Position numbers and translations under genes: made by a program. A stretch of 64,000 nt of DNA from Ilyomonas sp963847085. Its GTDB lineage: Bacteria; Bacteroidota; Bacteroidia; Chitinophagales; Chitinophagaceae. Below the pieces are notes generated by a model. The model was not told where the DNA came from, ran no database searches, and saw nothing but the letters and a program-made list of their open reading frames with translations. The stretch is taken from NCBI GenBank assembly GCA_963847085.1, contig CAWJYO010000003.1:1-64000 (forward strand). Reading direction: 5' to 3'. Shown here piece after piece: positions 37,122-45,119 of this stretch (the first letter of the stretch is position 1; every line of letters begins with the position of its first letter).

Positions 37122-38531
37122 ATGCATAATATTGTATTAGTTTCAAAAGCAGAAGATTTTCAAAGGGTACTAATTCCAGAGCATGTAGCAGATATTGAAA
37201 AATTTTATAAAAAGGCAACGGCATTATACTTTCCGGAAGTCGTTCTTGCTTATACTTTGCATTACGATTTCATGACCGGTACATCTGGCATTGATCCGTT
37301 AACAGAGATTCGGGACAAGAAAGAGTTTAAATCTAATGTCGACAGGATTAGTTTTAGGCCGTTGAAAGTTGAACCGGGTGCGCAGCGAATTGTTGAGATC
37401 ACAATTGATGATAAATGGCTTGAGACAAATAAGCCTTTTTCAATAATAGATGGAAATCATAGAATCAACGCATATCAAGATGGAAAATTCGAAAGACCGT
37501 ATGACCCTTATATTGTTCCATTTAATCTACTTCTATTTACAGATGGCGATCAAAGTATAAAGAATAAGAGGCTCATTTTTCATAATATAAATTCAAAAGC
37601 TCGCAGGCTTACAACTGAGGAAGAACTAAAAGGAATTGTTTGTAGCGATTTGTTTTCTGATAAGGAATTAGAAAGAGATTTTGGCGAAGAATATTTAATG
37701 GTAAGAAAGCTTAGCGAACTTATCCCTGATAGCCAGTTAGAAGACATTCTAGAAAATTTGTTTTCTTCATTCAAAGGAGAAAACGATGAGGTTATAAAAA
37801 ATTCTATTCTAATTAAATTAATTTCATTTCTTAATAAGAATTCACTTATAAGTAATAAGAAACAATTAGAAAATGTAAAGAAGGCTTTAAAAGCTGTAGA
37901 TGGTGAGTTTCATAATTTTAATACACTAAAAACAGCTTCAAATTGTGCACTATTCATTGCCGCTGTTGGAATTGAATTAAACAGCAAAGTGAAACTTCTC
38001 GCGTTTGTAAAATGGCTATCACAAAATCACTTATCTGAATTAAAAGAAGTAAGAGCTCAATCGCTTTATGATATTTACATTAAGCTAAATGAACAAAGAC
38101 CAAAGGTGTTCGTTGCGATGCCTTATTTCAGTAAAGACGAAATTGAAAGTTATAATGAAACTTATCAGCGTGTAATTAGAAAGATTAATGATGAAAATGG
38201 AGACGTGAATTTACAATTATATCCAATTATGGTACATGAAGGTGGTACTAAAAATATTGTACTTGATATGTTTAACCAAATAAATGGTTGTACAATATTT
38301 ATTGCTGATATCACTAAAGCAACTCCAAATGTAGCGTATGAGCTAGGTTACGCCAGAAGTAGAGAAATTGAAACAATAATTATACGAAGAGATAATGACA
38401 CCGATAAAGTACCATTTGATTATGACGAGGATGTTAGACATCCTTATAATCCTTTAGCACATCATACACTCGCAGAAATCGTCTATAATAATATCAAAGC
38501 TATCCTGATAAAGAAAGGTTTTGCGTTTTAA
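37122..38531 (+). CDS. DGQHR-type domain fused to a TIR/2-deoxyribosyltransferase-like domain
   Basis: 469 residues, intact. The N-terminal part (about 1-220) has PFSIIDGNHRINAYQ near residue 105, a variant of the DGQHR motif of DndB/ParB-like proteins, then a helical middle. From about 325 a Rossmann-like domain begins: PKVFVAMPYFSKDEIESYNE, then GCTIFIADITKATPNVAYEL-GYARS (about 387-412). That pattern belongs to the TIR-like / nucleoside 2-deoxyribosyltransferase group, where the Glu of YELGYA is catalytic. Family knowledge suggests cleavage of NAD or nucleotides when triggered; this is inference. Third gene of the AT-rich operon, 70 nt after the HsdS gene. I know no named system with this fusion. 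Confidence 0.75.
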   Translation: MHNIVLVSKAEDFQRVLIPEHVADIEKFYKKATALYFPEVVLAYTLHYDFMTGTSGIDPLTEIRDKKEFKSNVDRISFRPLKVEPGAQRIVEITIDDKWLETNKPFSIIDGNHRINAYQDGKFERPYDPYIVPFNLLLFTDGDQSIKNKRLIFHNINSKARRLTTEEELKGIVCSDLFSDKELERDFGEEYLMVRKLSELIPDSQLEDILENLFSSFKGENDEVIKNSILIKLISFLNKNSLISNKKQLENVKKALKAVDGEFHNFNTLKTASNCALFIAAVGIELNSKVKLLAFVKWLSQNHLSELKEVRAQSLYDIYIKLNEQRPKVFVAMPYFSKDEIESYNETYQRVIRKINDENGDVNLQLYPIMVHEGGTKNIVLDMFNQINGCTIFIADITKATPNVAYELGYARSREIETIIIRRDNDTDKVPFDYDEDVRHPYNPLAHHTLAEIVYNNIKAILIKKGFAF

Positions 38532-38555
38532 TTAGATAAAAAATTATCTAAACCA

Positions 38556-40422
38556 ATGAAACTAACTAACCTGCAAAGAAACCATATTGATAAAGCTGTA
38601 TCACTGTCAGCAAAAACGGAAATTCCTTTACATTATCATAAAAGCATGTATTGGATTAAGGTAAAAGAAAGAGAATATCCTCTTACATACTTAATTCAAA
38701 CTGCGTTACGATTAGCAGAAGGTCAAAAGCAATCCTTTGATTTCTATCCCAAAAAAGAATATAGAGACTATATCGAACGATTAGGATATGAGGTAATACA
38801 TAAGTTCAATGACATTTCTTTTTTTACGAAAGACGATATTTTAGAATTATCAAATGTTGCCGGATTATCCTATGATCCATCAAACAAAGAACAAAAAAGA
38901 ATTGTAGAAACACTAAAAGAAAATGCATGGGAAAAAATTCGTTATTGGTTTGGTCATGTAGTTTCAGAATTAGATGGATTTGCAGGCAAATGTGAAAAAA
39001 GGTGGAGTCAGAGAGCTTGGGAAAATGGTGAACGGGTATCGTCTTTTAAAACCTATACATGGGCAAAAATATTTAGGGAAGAAGAGGAAGAGAGAAACGA
39101 AATTTATTTTACAGTAGGTGTTGATGGAAAGAAGAAATCGCTTGTTTATAAATTAGATTATCAATTTGTTGGTGCCTCAACTCTTACAGCCGAGCAAAAG
39201 GCGCAATGTGAAAGACTAATAAAAGATTCCCCGGCAGCTTGGAAACAGATTAATATTAGTGAAATCAAAAATTATGATTGGGATAAACTAATAGAAGAGA
39301 CAATAAAATTTATGAACGATTACCTTTCTTTATATGATAAAGTAGTGGATGAAGTATGGGGATTGAATCAAAAACGAATAGCCCGCGTTGCCTTTAATAC
39401 AAATGGTTGGATAATGCCATCTGGCTCTTATGGTAAAAGTAAGGATTCTGGTACTCATGAGGGTGATTATGGATATGGGCATGAGGAATGGTTGTTTGAC
39501 ACAAGTAAACTAATTGATGGGTATCATTATAGTTTTTCTAGAACCAGTTAGAAAACAATTAGATGCTTATTCTGGCAAAGCTTATAATGTGTGGCTTTAT
39601 ACAATAGATGCACACTCTAAGAAACGATATTGGCTGGGAGAGATTTTTAATGTGGAAGTCTTAAATGAAGAGGAAGCAGAAGAAATATTGTCTATTTATA
39701 GAAAGAACGGTTGGTTTAAAGAGATGGAAGATCAGATAAAATTTTCTGGCGCACATGAAGGGGGTTTCTCAAACTATAAAGGAATTAAGCTGTTTAATAT
39801 TCGTTATAAACCTGGAGATTTGAAATTAAATGATCCTTACTTTGAATTTCCAAAAGACCATCCTATAACAGGGCAAACCAGATATTCATTTACTCATTTT
39901 AAAGATGATTTTGCTGTTAATAATAAAGATGCAAGTGATTTTGTTTTTTTACCGCCAATACATAAGGAAACTGATGAAGATAAAGATGATGTAAAAACTT
40001 CTTCTTACTTTAGAGAATCTAAGGCTATTGAAATTACATATCTACATAAAGAGATTAGTAAGGGGCTTACCGAAAAGCTAAGAGATATATACGGCTTTGA
40101 AAATGTTACTCCAGAACATTCAGCAGGATACGGTGCAAACAGAATTGACATTGTAGTAAACAACAAGAGCAATCTTATATTTTATGAGATCAAAACATAT
40201 TCTTCAATAAGAACATCAATAAGAGAAGCATTAGGGCAAATAATGGAATATGCGTTTTGGGCAAATAAAAACAAAGCAAAAGAGTTAATCGTTGTTACAC
40301 AACCTTTTATTGAATTAAATGAAGTCAAAACTTATTTTGAGAATATTAGAAATAAGTTTGGAATCCCTATATATTATCAGTCTTTCGACATCGAATCAAA
40401 TGTTTTATCAGAAAGGATGTAA
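38556..40422 (+). CDS. Large PD-(D/E)XK nuclease-domain protein, one frameshift
   Basis: Two reading frames join into one protein of 621 residues. At 39533-39537 a run of five T breaks GYHYSF-LEPVRKQ; removing one T restores it, and the span is 3n+1. The N-terminal half is unrecognised (KIRYWFGHVVSELDGFAGKC). The middle has a Gly/Trp/aromatic-rich block (FNTNGWIMPSGSYGKS, YGHEEWLFDTSKLIDGYHYS, YNVWLYTID...RYWLGEI) that resembles modified-base reader domains seen with restriction enzymes; this is inference. The C-terminal 140 residues form a nuclease: RIDIVVNN (D) and LIFYEIKTYSSIRTSIREAL (ExK), then ALGQIMEYAFWAN. It follows the DGQHR gene by 24 nt and is the last gene of the operon. Confidence 0.72.
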
Positions 40423-40467
40423 AATATGCAGATGATTTAGTTAATAGTTTTTTTCGCCGCAGTGTCT

Positions 40468-40590
40468 CCTTCAATGGCTTTGTGCATTGACTAAGGGACA
40501 TTGCGATCTCACGCCTTCATCGTCTTATCAACAATAAAGCCTCATCAGCTGCCTGTCAAATCAATATTCTCCAACTCCATAAAGCTTGTC
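40468..40590 (+). repeat. TTCAATGGCTT long repeat, copy A
   Basis: Aligns with 42044-42160: shared blocks TTCAATGGCTTT, ACATTGCG, TCTC, CTTCA, GTCT-ATCAAC, TCATCAG. Diverged copies, same strand. Confidence 0.65.
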
Positions 40591-40718
40591 ATCCGATACT
40601 CGCCCTGCCTGTGTAAAATATAAAAAGAAGCCGATCTGTGTACGTACACTTCCGGCAGGGTGGCAAGCTTATTTCTAAATGGGCTCCAATGCATGTAGTC
40701 TATTTTCTGTATAAAAAC

Positions 40719-40748
40719 AACTTGTCAGGTTCAAGAACCTGACAAGTT
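40719..40748. repeat. Perfect 30-nt palindrome
   Basis: Arms aacttgtcaggttc and gaacctgacaagtt around a 2-nt centre. Lacks a T-run, so it is a palindromic repeat more than a terminator. Confidence 0.75.
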
Positions 40749-40795
40749 TATACCGATGCAATCATAGTATAGGAGAGATATGCTTTTATTGTAGT

Positions 40796-40826
40796 CTTCG
40801 AGGTGTTAGCGTAGCGCACCTCGAAG
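40796..40826. repeat. Stem-loop cttcgaggtg / cacctcgaag
   Basis: Perfect 10-bp stem, 11-nt loop. No T-run. Confidence 0.65.
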
Positions 40827-40978
40827 AACAGGCACCATTCATCCGGCAGGCTCCTACAACCCACAAGTTTTAACCCATACATCGCGGAATAACAACGACC
40901 TGCGGGCAACAGCGTGCTGGCATATTAATTGTCTTTTTGTAACATGTAATTCTATTTGTAAATCAAAAAATTAAAATT

Positions 40979-41317
40979 ATGTCTAACGAAAATGAAAGCC
41001 TCGGTAACAAAATTCAGGATGCTTTTGATGATGCCGGAACATCGCTACACAACACAGCCAAGGATATAAAAACAGGTTCGGAAAACACGGCAAGAAGTGC
41101 AGACAATGAAGCTAACAAAGCTGCAAACAATGCAAAAGCCGAGGGCGGAAATATTTTTGACAAAGCCGGCGCTGCCATTAAAAATGCATTTGGCGATGCA
41201 AAAACGTCCACGGAAAATACAGTCAATTCAGCAAAGAACGACACGGAAAAAGCGGCCAACAATGTAGACAATGAGACCAAAAAAGCTGAAAGAGACAGAA
41301 GAGACAATGAATGGTAG
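40979..41317 (+). CDS. LEA-like hydrophilic stress protein
   Basis: 112 residues with no aromatic core, very rich in Ala, Asn, Lys, Asp and Glu. Quasi-repeats such as AKDIKTGSENTARSADNEAN-KAANNAKAEGG and AKTSTENTVNSAKNDTEKAA-NNVDNETKKAERD recall group 3 LEA and other amphipathic-helix desiccation proteins. It is predicted to be disordered or to form helices when dry. The role in osmotic or desiccation protection is inference. It is flanked by diverged long repeats (40468-40590 and 42044-42160), together with the next gene. Confidence 0.7.
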   Translation: MSNENESLGNKIQDAFDDAGTSLHNTAKDIKTGSENTARSADNEANKAANNAKAEGGNIFDKAGAAIKNAFGDAKTSTENTVNSAKNDTEKAANNVDNETKKAERDRRDNEW

Positions 41318-41496
41318 ATTGGAGCAACTGAACTATAGAAATGACGAACCGAGACTTGTGCCCGGTTTTTTAATTTTTACATTTGTTGGTGTTCTTCACC
41401 AAATGTCTGACCCAAGCAATGTTGATCTCCTCAACTTCGCGAAGTTTCTTTTTCATTCTTTCAGCGACCAATTAATTAACAATCGAAAGCTTTACA

Positions 41497-42021
41497 ATGA
41501 AAGAGTTATTGCAGCGATTAAAGTTAATTGATCATGTATGTTTTTCACTTCCCATTAGCAGGGCACAGTTTGTAGAGAAGCTATCGGCCCAGGTAGAGGA
41601 GGGAGATGCAAGTTTATTTTCGGGCGACATTGCCAATGTTTTCGACAAGAGAGAATACTTTGGCCAGGTAACCGAAAATGGTTTCAAAATAAGGCGGAAG
41701 AGAATCGGATTATTGGGTAGGCAGCAGCGTAATAGAGCTATCGCTACCGGCACCTTTTCAGAAGTGAACAGGCAGTTGACAATTGAAGCAGAAATTAATG
41801 GTTATAATCCTACAATTATTGTTGCCATAATTGTGGCAATTGCGCTTCTTACGTTCTGTATAGTAAAGAATTTCTTTGCTTTCGTTCCTTTTCTTATGGT
41901 AGTATTCATTCTGGTAAAGATGTTTGTATCAATGAAAGAAGATGTAAGGCTACTGAAGAAGGATCTGGAGAGAGAATTCTTTTATGTAACAAAAGACGAC
42001 AGCTGTATTCAGAGCAATTAA
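41497..42021 (+). CDS. Two-helix membrane protein of unknown function
   Basis: 174 residues. A soluble N-terminal half (residues 1-100, VCFSLPISRAQFVEKLSAQV) has a positively charged stretch KIRRKRIGLLGRQQRN. Two adjacent membrane helices follow (about 106-123 TIIVAIIVAIALLTFCIV and 126-143 FFAFVPFLMVVFILVKMF), then a charged tail (MKEDVRLLKKDLEREFFYV). The family is not recognised. The start is taken at the first ATG of a protein-like frame; a shorter one is possible. 180 nt separate it from the LEA-like gene. Confidence 0.55.
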   Translation: MKELLQRLKLIDHVCFSLPISRAQFVEKLSAQVEEGDASLFSGDIANVFDKREYFGQVTENGFKIRRKRIGLLGRQQRNRAIATGTFSEVNRQLTIEAEINGYNPTIIVAIIVAIALLTFCIVKNFFAFVPFLMVVFILVKMFVSMKEDVRLLKKDLEREFFYVTKDDSCIQSN

Positions 42022-42043
42022 AGTTTTACTTGTACCTACTATC

Positions 42044-42160
42044 TGCTTCAATGGCTTTTTGCGTGTTGGTTAATAAACATTGCGGTCTCGTATCTTCACT
42101 GTCTCATCAACCATAGAGTATCATCAGTTCGCGTTAAATCTATACGCCTCATCTTTGCGG
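42044..42160 (+). repeat. TTCAATGGCTT long repeat, copy B
   Basis: See copy A at 40468-40590; the two copies bracket the LEA-like and two-helix genes. Confidence 0.65.
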
Positions 42161-42250
42161 TGTAGAACTATGGAAGGCTTAAACAGTGGTTAATAAAGCT
42201 TACCTGAAAACAACAGGAACATGGGCTTTATAATTGTGTCCGCACAATCT

Positions 42251-43079
42251 CTAATGATATTGTTTCAATACTTTTACCAGCATGGCGGCAATGATAGCAC
42301 AACCTTTATCGGAAGGATGCAAACCATCGTACGTAGTACCAATGGCATCAGCAGGGTAGGGATAGTCATCACTATCCGCATTGAACGGAATAGATGTGTA
42401 GGCAGGATAGCCATAGTTTTTATACGCACTTGTTTTGGGGTCTTTTAACCGTTTGTACCGAACGGCATTGCTTACTGTAATTCCGCTCTTGTTGTACAGA
42501 TCAACCACCTTACACCGTTCGTATTGTGCAATGCTATCTATAGCAGCGGCAAAGGCTGCCAGCGACTGGTCCCGCTTTTTCCTTATAAGAGCCATACGCG
42601 TTGTTGTGCTTATCGGTTAGGTACACAAAATCGGTGCGCTGCATGGGTGTAATCAGGATGATTTTTGCGTCAGCGTTTAATGATTTGATCTTGTTGGTGA
42701 TAATGCGGAAAGAACCATACACGGTGTTGTTGCCCCCATTGTGAATGTAATCGGCTAGTGAACCGATCTGCCGTCCCTGCCACCAATCATTGGTGCCTAA
42801 GAAAACAGAGTACACATCTGCTTTTGTGATGCTCAAACTATCAATAGCACTGGCAATGCCGCCAGATGTCCAGCCGTTGTGCCCCTGGTTGATGTATTTG
42901 ATATTGGGCATTTGTTCAACCACCCTTGAAAGATAACCTTTGTGCAGCCGGTAGCCTGTTTCATCCAAGTGATCGTTCAGATAGGTAATGGAATCGCCAA
43001 TAGCAACCCATGTTATTTTCTTAGGTGAGAAAGAGGTGAGAAGCGCAATGATTGAAATGAGTACAACTATTTTTTTCAT
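42251..43079 (-). CDS. Secreted SGNH/GDSL hydrolase, one frameshift
   Basis: Signal MKKIVVLISIIALLTSF. SGNH blocks: TWVAIGDSITYLNDH (Ser near residue 28), NQGHNGWTSGG (Gly), VFLGTNDWWQG (Asn), and TTYDGLHPSDKGCAIIAAML (Asp/His). The frame breaks near 42575, between SYKEKAG and RDQSLAAFAAAIDS; the span is 3n+1 and about 275 residues result. It is distinct in sequence from the SGNH gene at 5.6 kb. The substrate is unknown; carbohydrate esterase activity is plausible. Confidence 0.85.
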
Positions 43080-43189
43080 AGAAAGAGGTGGTTTAAAAAT
43101 AGTCCGTTTGCCTTTGCGGGTATTTATGAACAACAATAAAAGTGAGCCGTAAAGTTCATCAATATGTACACATCTTGCCGGTGTAAAAT

Positions 43190-43214
43190 AAAAAACCTCT
43201 TCGTGATGAAGAGC
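43190..43214 (-). terminator. Terminator after tRNA fragment
   Basis: Stem ctcttc / gaagag with 5-nt loop and six T on the minus strand. Confidence 0.65.
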
Positions 43215-43222
43215 TTTTTAAG

Positions 43223-43280
43223 TCGGGGCGGCAGGATTCGAACCTACGACCTTGGCGCCCTAAGCGCCACGCAATACCGA
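43223..43280 (-). pseudogene. Truncated tRNA-Pro-like copy (3' part)
   Basis: From the D-arm end (CGGTATTGCG) through anticodon arm, T-arm (GGTTCGAATCC) and CGCCCCGA acceptor strand it matches the intact tRNA-Pro at 43574. The 5' acceptor strand and most of the D-arm are missing. The anticodon arm differs (stem TGGCG/CGCCA, loop CTTAGGG). The 3' end and adjacent terminator mirror those of the intact gene. Confidence 0.75.
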
Positions 43281-43285
43281 TCTAT

Positions 43286-43525
43286 CTATCCTTTGCAAGA
43301 AAGGAAACGGCCGGCACCACGTTTTTTTATATTGTTTTCTTTCTGCAAGGCCTCCTTTTTCGTTTCAAATGGTTCTGAATACACAAGCGTCCATGGTATG
43401 CCTTTACTAGTGTGCAAACTCCATCCGTTGTTATGATCAGTTAAGCATTTTGATATATCCTGCGTACTGCCGGTATAATACTGCCGGAGCGACTCACTAT
43501 AAAGTATGTAAACATAGTATTTCAT
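43286..43525 (-). CDS. Small GIY-YIG nuclease family protein
   Basis: 79 residues holding the GIY-YIG catalytic fold: YYVYILYSESLRQYYTGSTQ (the GIY/YIG strands read YVYI and YTG), CLTDHNNGWSLHTSKGIPWT and EPFETKKEALQKENNIKKRG (family Glu and Lys). It is close to the short stand-alone (UPF0213/YhbQ-like) type. It ends 5 nt before a truncated tRNA copy on the same strand, and starts just past the terminator of an intact tRNA-Pro. Such genes recur beside tRNAs in this phylum, which suggests a mobile or homing-type habit (inference). Confidence 0.85.
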   Translation of the reverse strand: MKYYVYILYSESLRQYYTGSTQDISKCLTDHNNGWSLHTSKGIPWTLVYSEPFETKKEALQKENNIKKRGAGRFLSCKG

Positions 43526-43534
43526 CTATAAAAT

Positions 43535-43570
43535 AAAAAAGCCTCTCCAAACTAAGAAGAGGCTTTTTTT
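43535..43570 (-). terminator. Terminator after tRNA-Pro
   Basis: Stem gcctct / agaggc with flanking A and T runs; T-run on the minus strand. Confidence 0.7.
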
Positions 43571-43573
43571 AAG

Positions 43574-43647
43574 TCGGGGCGGCAGGATTCGAACCTACGA
43601 CCTCCTGGTCCCAAACCAGGCGCGATACCGGGCTACGCTACGCCCCG
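43574..43647 (-). tRNA. tRNA-Pro (anticodon TGG)
   Basis: 74-nt cloverleaf. Acceptor CGGGGCG / CGCCCCG with discriminator A, anticodon stem CCTGG / CCAGG around loop TTTGGGA (anticodon TGG), and T-arm GGTTCGAATCC. No CCA encoded. The only intact Pro tRNA of the cluster. Confidence 0.95.
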
Positions 43648-43658
43648 AAACAATTTTA

Positions 43659-43724
43659 GCGGATTCGAACCTACGATCTTGGCGCTCAAAGCGCCACGCA
43701 GATACCGGGCTACGCTACGCCCCG
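43659..43724 (-). pseudogene. Truncated tRNA-Pro-like copy (5' part)
   Basis: Starts CGGGGCGTAGCGTAGCCCGG like tRNA-Pro and runs through the T-arm, but its 3' acceptor strand is replaced by unrelated AT-rich sequence. It shares the stem TGGCG/CGCCA with the fragment at 43223, loop CTTTGAG (would read TTG). One extra T lies in the D-arm; not expected to be functional. Confidence 0.72.
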
Positions 43725-43746
43725 AAACGGTATCATCCTTTATCAG

Positions 43747-43835
43747 CGGTGAGGGAGGGATTCGAACCCTCGGTACAGAGTTACCCGTACGGCAGTTTAG
43801 CAAACTACTGATTTAAGCCTCTCATCCACCTCACC
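43747..43835 (-). tRNA. tRNA-Ser (anticodon GCT)
   Basis: 89-nt class II cloverleaf. Acceptor GGTGAGG / CCTCACC, anticodon loop TTGCTAA (GCT, reads AGC/AGT), long variable arm, T-arm GGGTTCGAATCCC. Confidence 0.95.
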
Positions 43836-43980
43836 GTTCCCTTTTAAAGGGCTGCAAAAATAGGTAGGTGAAAGTGAAATGCCAAATGAAAATTGATGTT
43901 TGTTTTTAAAGCTTTTATAAAGAACTTTTTTGCTCATTTAGATGAGGCGACACGTAGCGTAATTATTGATAAGGCGTTGA

Positions 43981-44038
43981 AGAGTGCGACGCAACGATGC
44001 TTAACCGGAGTTGCAAGAGTTCGTACCATAAAACTTTA
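43981..44038 (+). repeat. GTGCGACGCAACGA repeat, copy 1
   Basis: Pairs with 56979-57037: GTGCGACGCAACGA, GAG-TGCAA-AG and CGTACCATAAAACT shared in the same order over about 58 nt. Confidence 0.75.
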
Positions 44039-44077
44039 ATTGACTATCCGCATGTAGTAACTAAAATAGAAAGGTAT

Positions 44078-44185
44078 CGTCACTGCGAGGCACGAAGCAG
44101 TCTGTACTTTACAATGATTGTTGTTTATAATTGATAAACCTTTTTTTGTTCATATCAGCAGACTGCTTCGTACCTCGCAGTGACG
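44078..44185. repeat. Inverted pair of the GTCACTGCGAGG...GAAGCAGTCTG element
   Basis: 27-nt arms (44078-44104 and 44159-44185), one mismatch, 54-nt spacer. Same family as the single copy at 61497-61525. This is a widespread bacterial dispersed-repeat type. Confidence 0.85.
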
Positions 44186-44285
44186 GCTTATCTGCCTGGT
44201 GTAACAAAAGGTTACTATAAACGGATGGTCATTAAACTTTATTTTGTTTTCTTTTGTATGAAAATACAATCAAGCTGTATAAAGC

Positions 44286-45059
44286 ATGAAGATAACAATC
44301 CTTGGAACAGGCAATGTTGCTTTTGTTTTGAGCAAATTATTAAAAGAAGCCAACCATACCATTGGTACTATTTATGGAAGAAGCAAAACTGAGCTGAACC
44401 AAATGGCGCGCATCCTGAATGCAGAAGCCGTTTCTAACATAGATCAAATAAAAGACAACGCCGATGTTTGCCTAATCGCGGTTTCTGATACAGCTATCGA
44501 AGCCCTTTCAAAGGAATTGAACATTGCTAAAACCTTAGTGGTGCATACCAGTGGTGCAACTTCAAAAGAAGTATTGAACCGTTTCGAAAATTATGGCGTT
44601 CTCTATCCGTTGCAAAGCATTCGGAAAGAGATGCAGTACATTCCGCCCATTCCTTTTTTTGTGGATGCAAATACAAACGAGAATCGGAATTTGTTACAGC
44701 AGCTTGCCTCTTCAACCGGCAATGACGTAAACTTTGCCAACGATGACCAACGTTTGCAATTGCACCTGGCTGCGGTGCTTTGCTCGAACTTTACTAATCA
44801 TTTGTACGCGCTTACACAGGATTTTTGTGCAAAACAAAACCTCAACTTCCATCTGCTCTATCCGCTGATAAAAGAAACAGCAGAACGCTTGCAATGGTTT
44901 CCGGCAGCGCAACTGCAAACAGGTCCGGCTATCCGGCATGATGAGCCAACTATTCAACGCCATCTTCAGTTGTTGCAGTCGTATCCGCAACTTCATCAGT
45001 TGTATAAAATACTCACAGAAAGCATCCAGGATTCTTCAAAATCAGTACAAATCCATTAG
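44286..45059 (+). CDS. Rossmann-like, DUF2520 domain protein
   Basis: 257 residues. N-terminal NAD(P)-binding Rossmann fold (KITILGTGNVAFVLSKLLKE), DVCLIAVSDTAIEALSKEL and VVHTSGATSKEVL with YGVLYPLQSIRKEM. The C-terminal helical DUF2520 region has LHLAAVLCSNFTNHLYALTQ, YPLIKETAERL and QTGPAIRHDEPTIQRHLQLL. It resembles pyrroline-carboxylate/6-phosphogluconate reductase-like enzymes; the substrate is unknown. The start is at ATG 44286. Confidence 0.9.
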   Translation: MKITILGTGNVAFVLSKLLKEANHTIGTIYGRSKTELNQMARILNAEAVSNIDQIKDNADVCLIAVSDTAIEALSKELNIAKTLVVHTSGATSKEVLNRFENYGVLYPLQSIRKEMQYIPPIPFFVDANTNENRNLLQQLASSTGNDVNFANDDQRLQLHLAAVLCSNFTNHLYALTQDFCAKQNLNFHLLYPLIKETAERLQWFPAAQLQTGPAIRHDEPTIQRHLQLLQSYPQLHQLYKILTESIQDSSKSVQIH

Positions 45060-45096
45060 CTTCTTTTCGATTTAAAAAACTTTACCGCAACTTCAG

Positions 45097-45115
45097 TTTG
45101 CGCATAATATTTTTG
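45097..45115 (+). promoter_or_regulatory. Promoter-like boxes abutting the MFS start codon
   Basis: TTTG at 45097-45100 and TATTTTTG at 45108-45115, with ATG at 45120. The TATTTTTG match is good but the -33 spacing is short. If real, the transcript starts at or near the ATG. Confidence 0.3.
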
Positions 45116-45119
45116 CACC

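Larger units (their letters stand above)
40423..40978. other. 550-nt intergenic, repeat-bearing
   Basis: No gene. Contains a copy of the TTCAATGGCTT repeat (40468-40590), a perfect palindrome (40719-40748) and a stem-loop (40796-40826). Confidence 0.6.

Noticed and set aside
43164..43436. 90-codon plus-strand ORF over the tRNA fragment
   Set aside because: Peptide such as GGRIRTYDLGAL arises from translating tRNA antisense; a known false-positive type.
44180..44392. 70-codon ORF overlapping the start of the DUF2520 gene
   Set aside because: Begins in a repeat arm and overlaps a well-supported gene in another frame.
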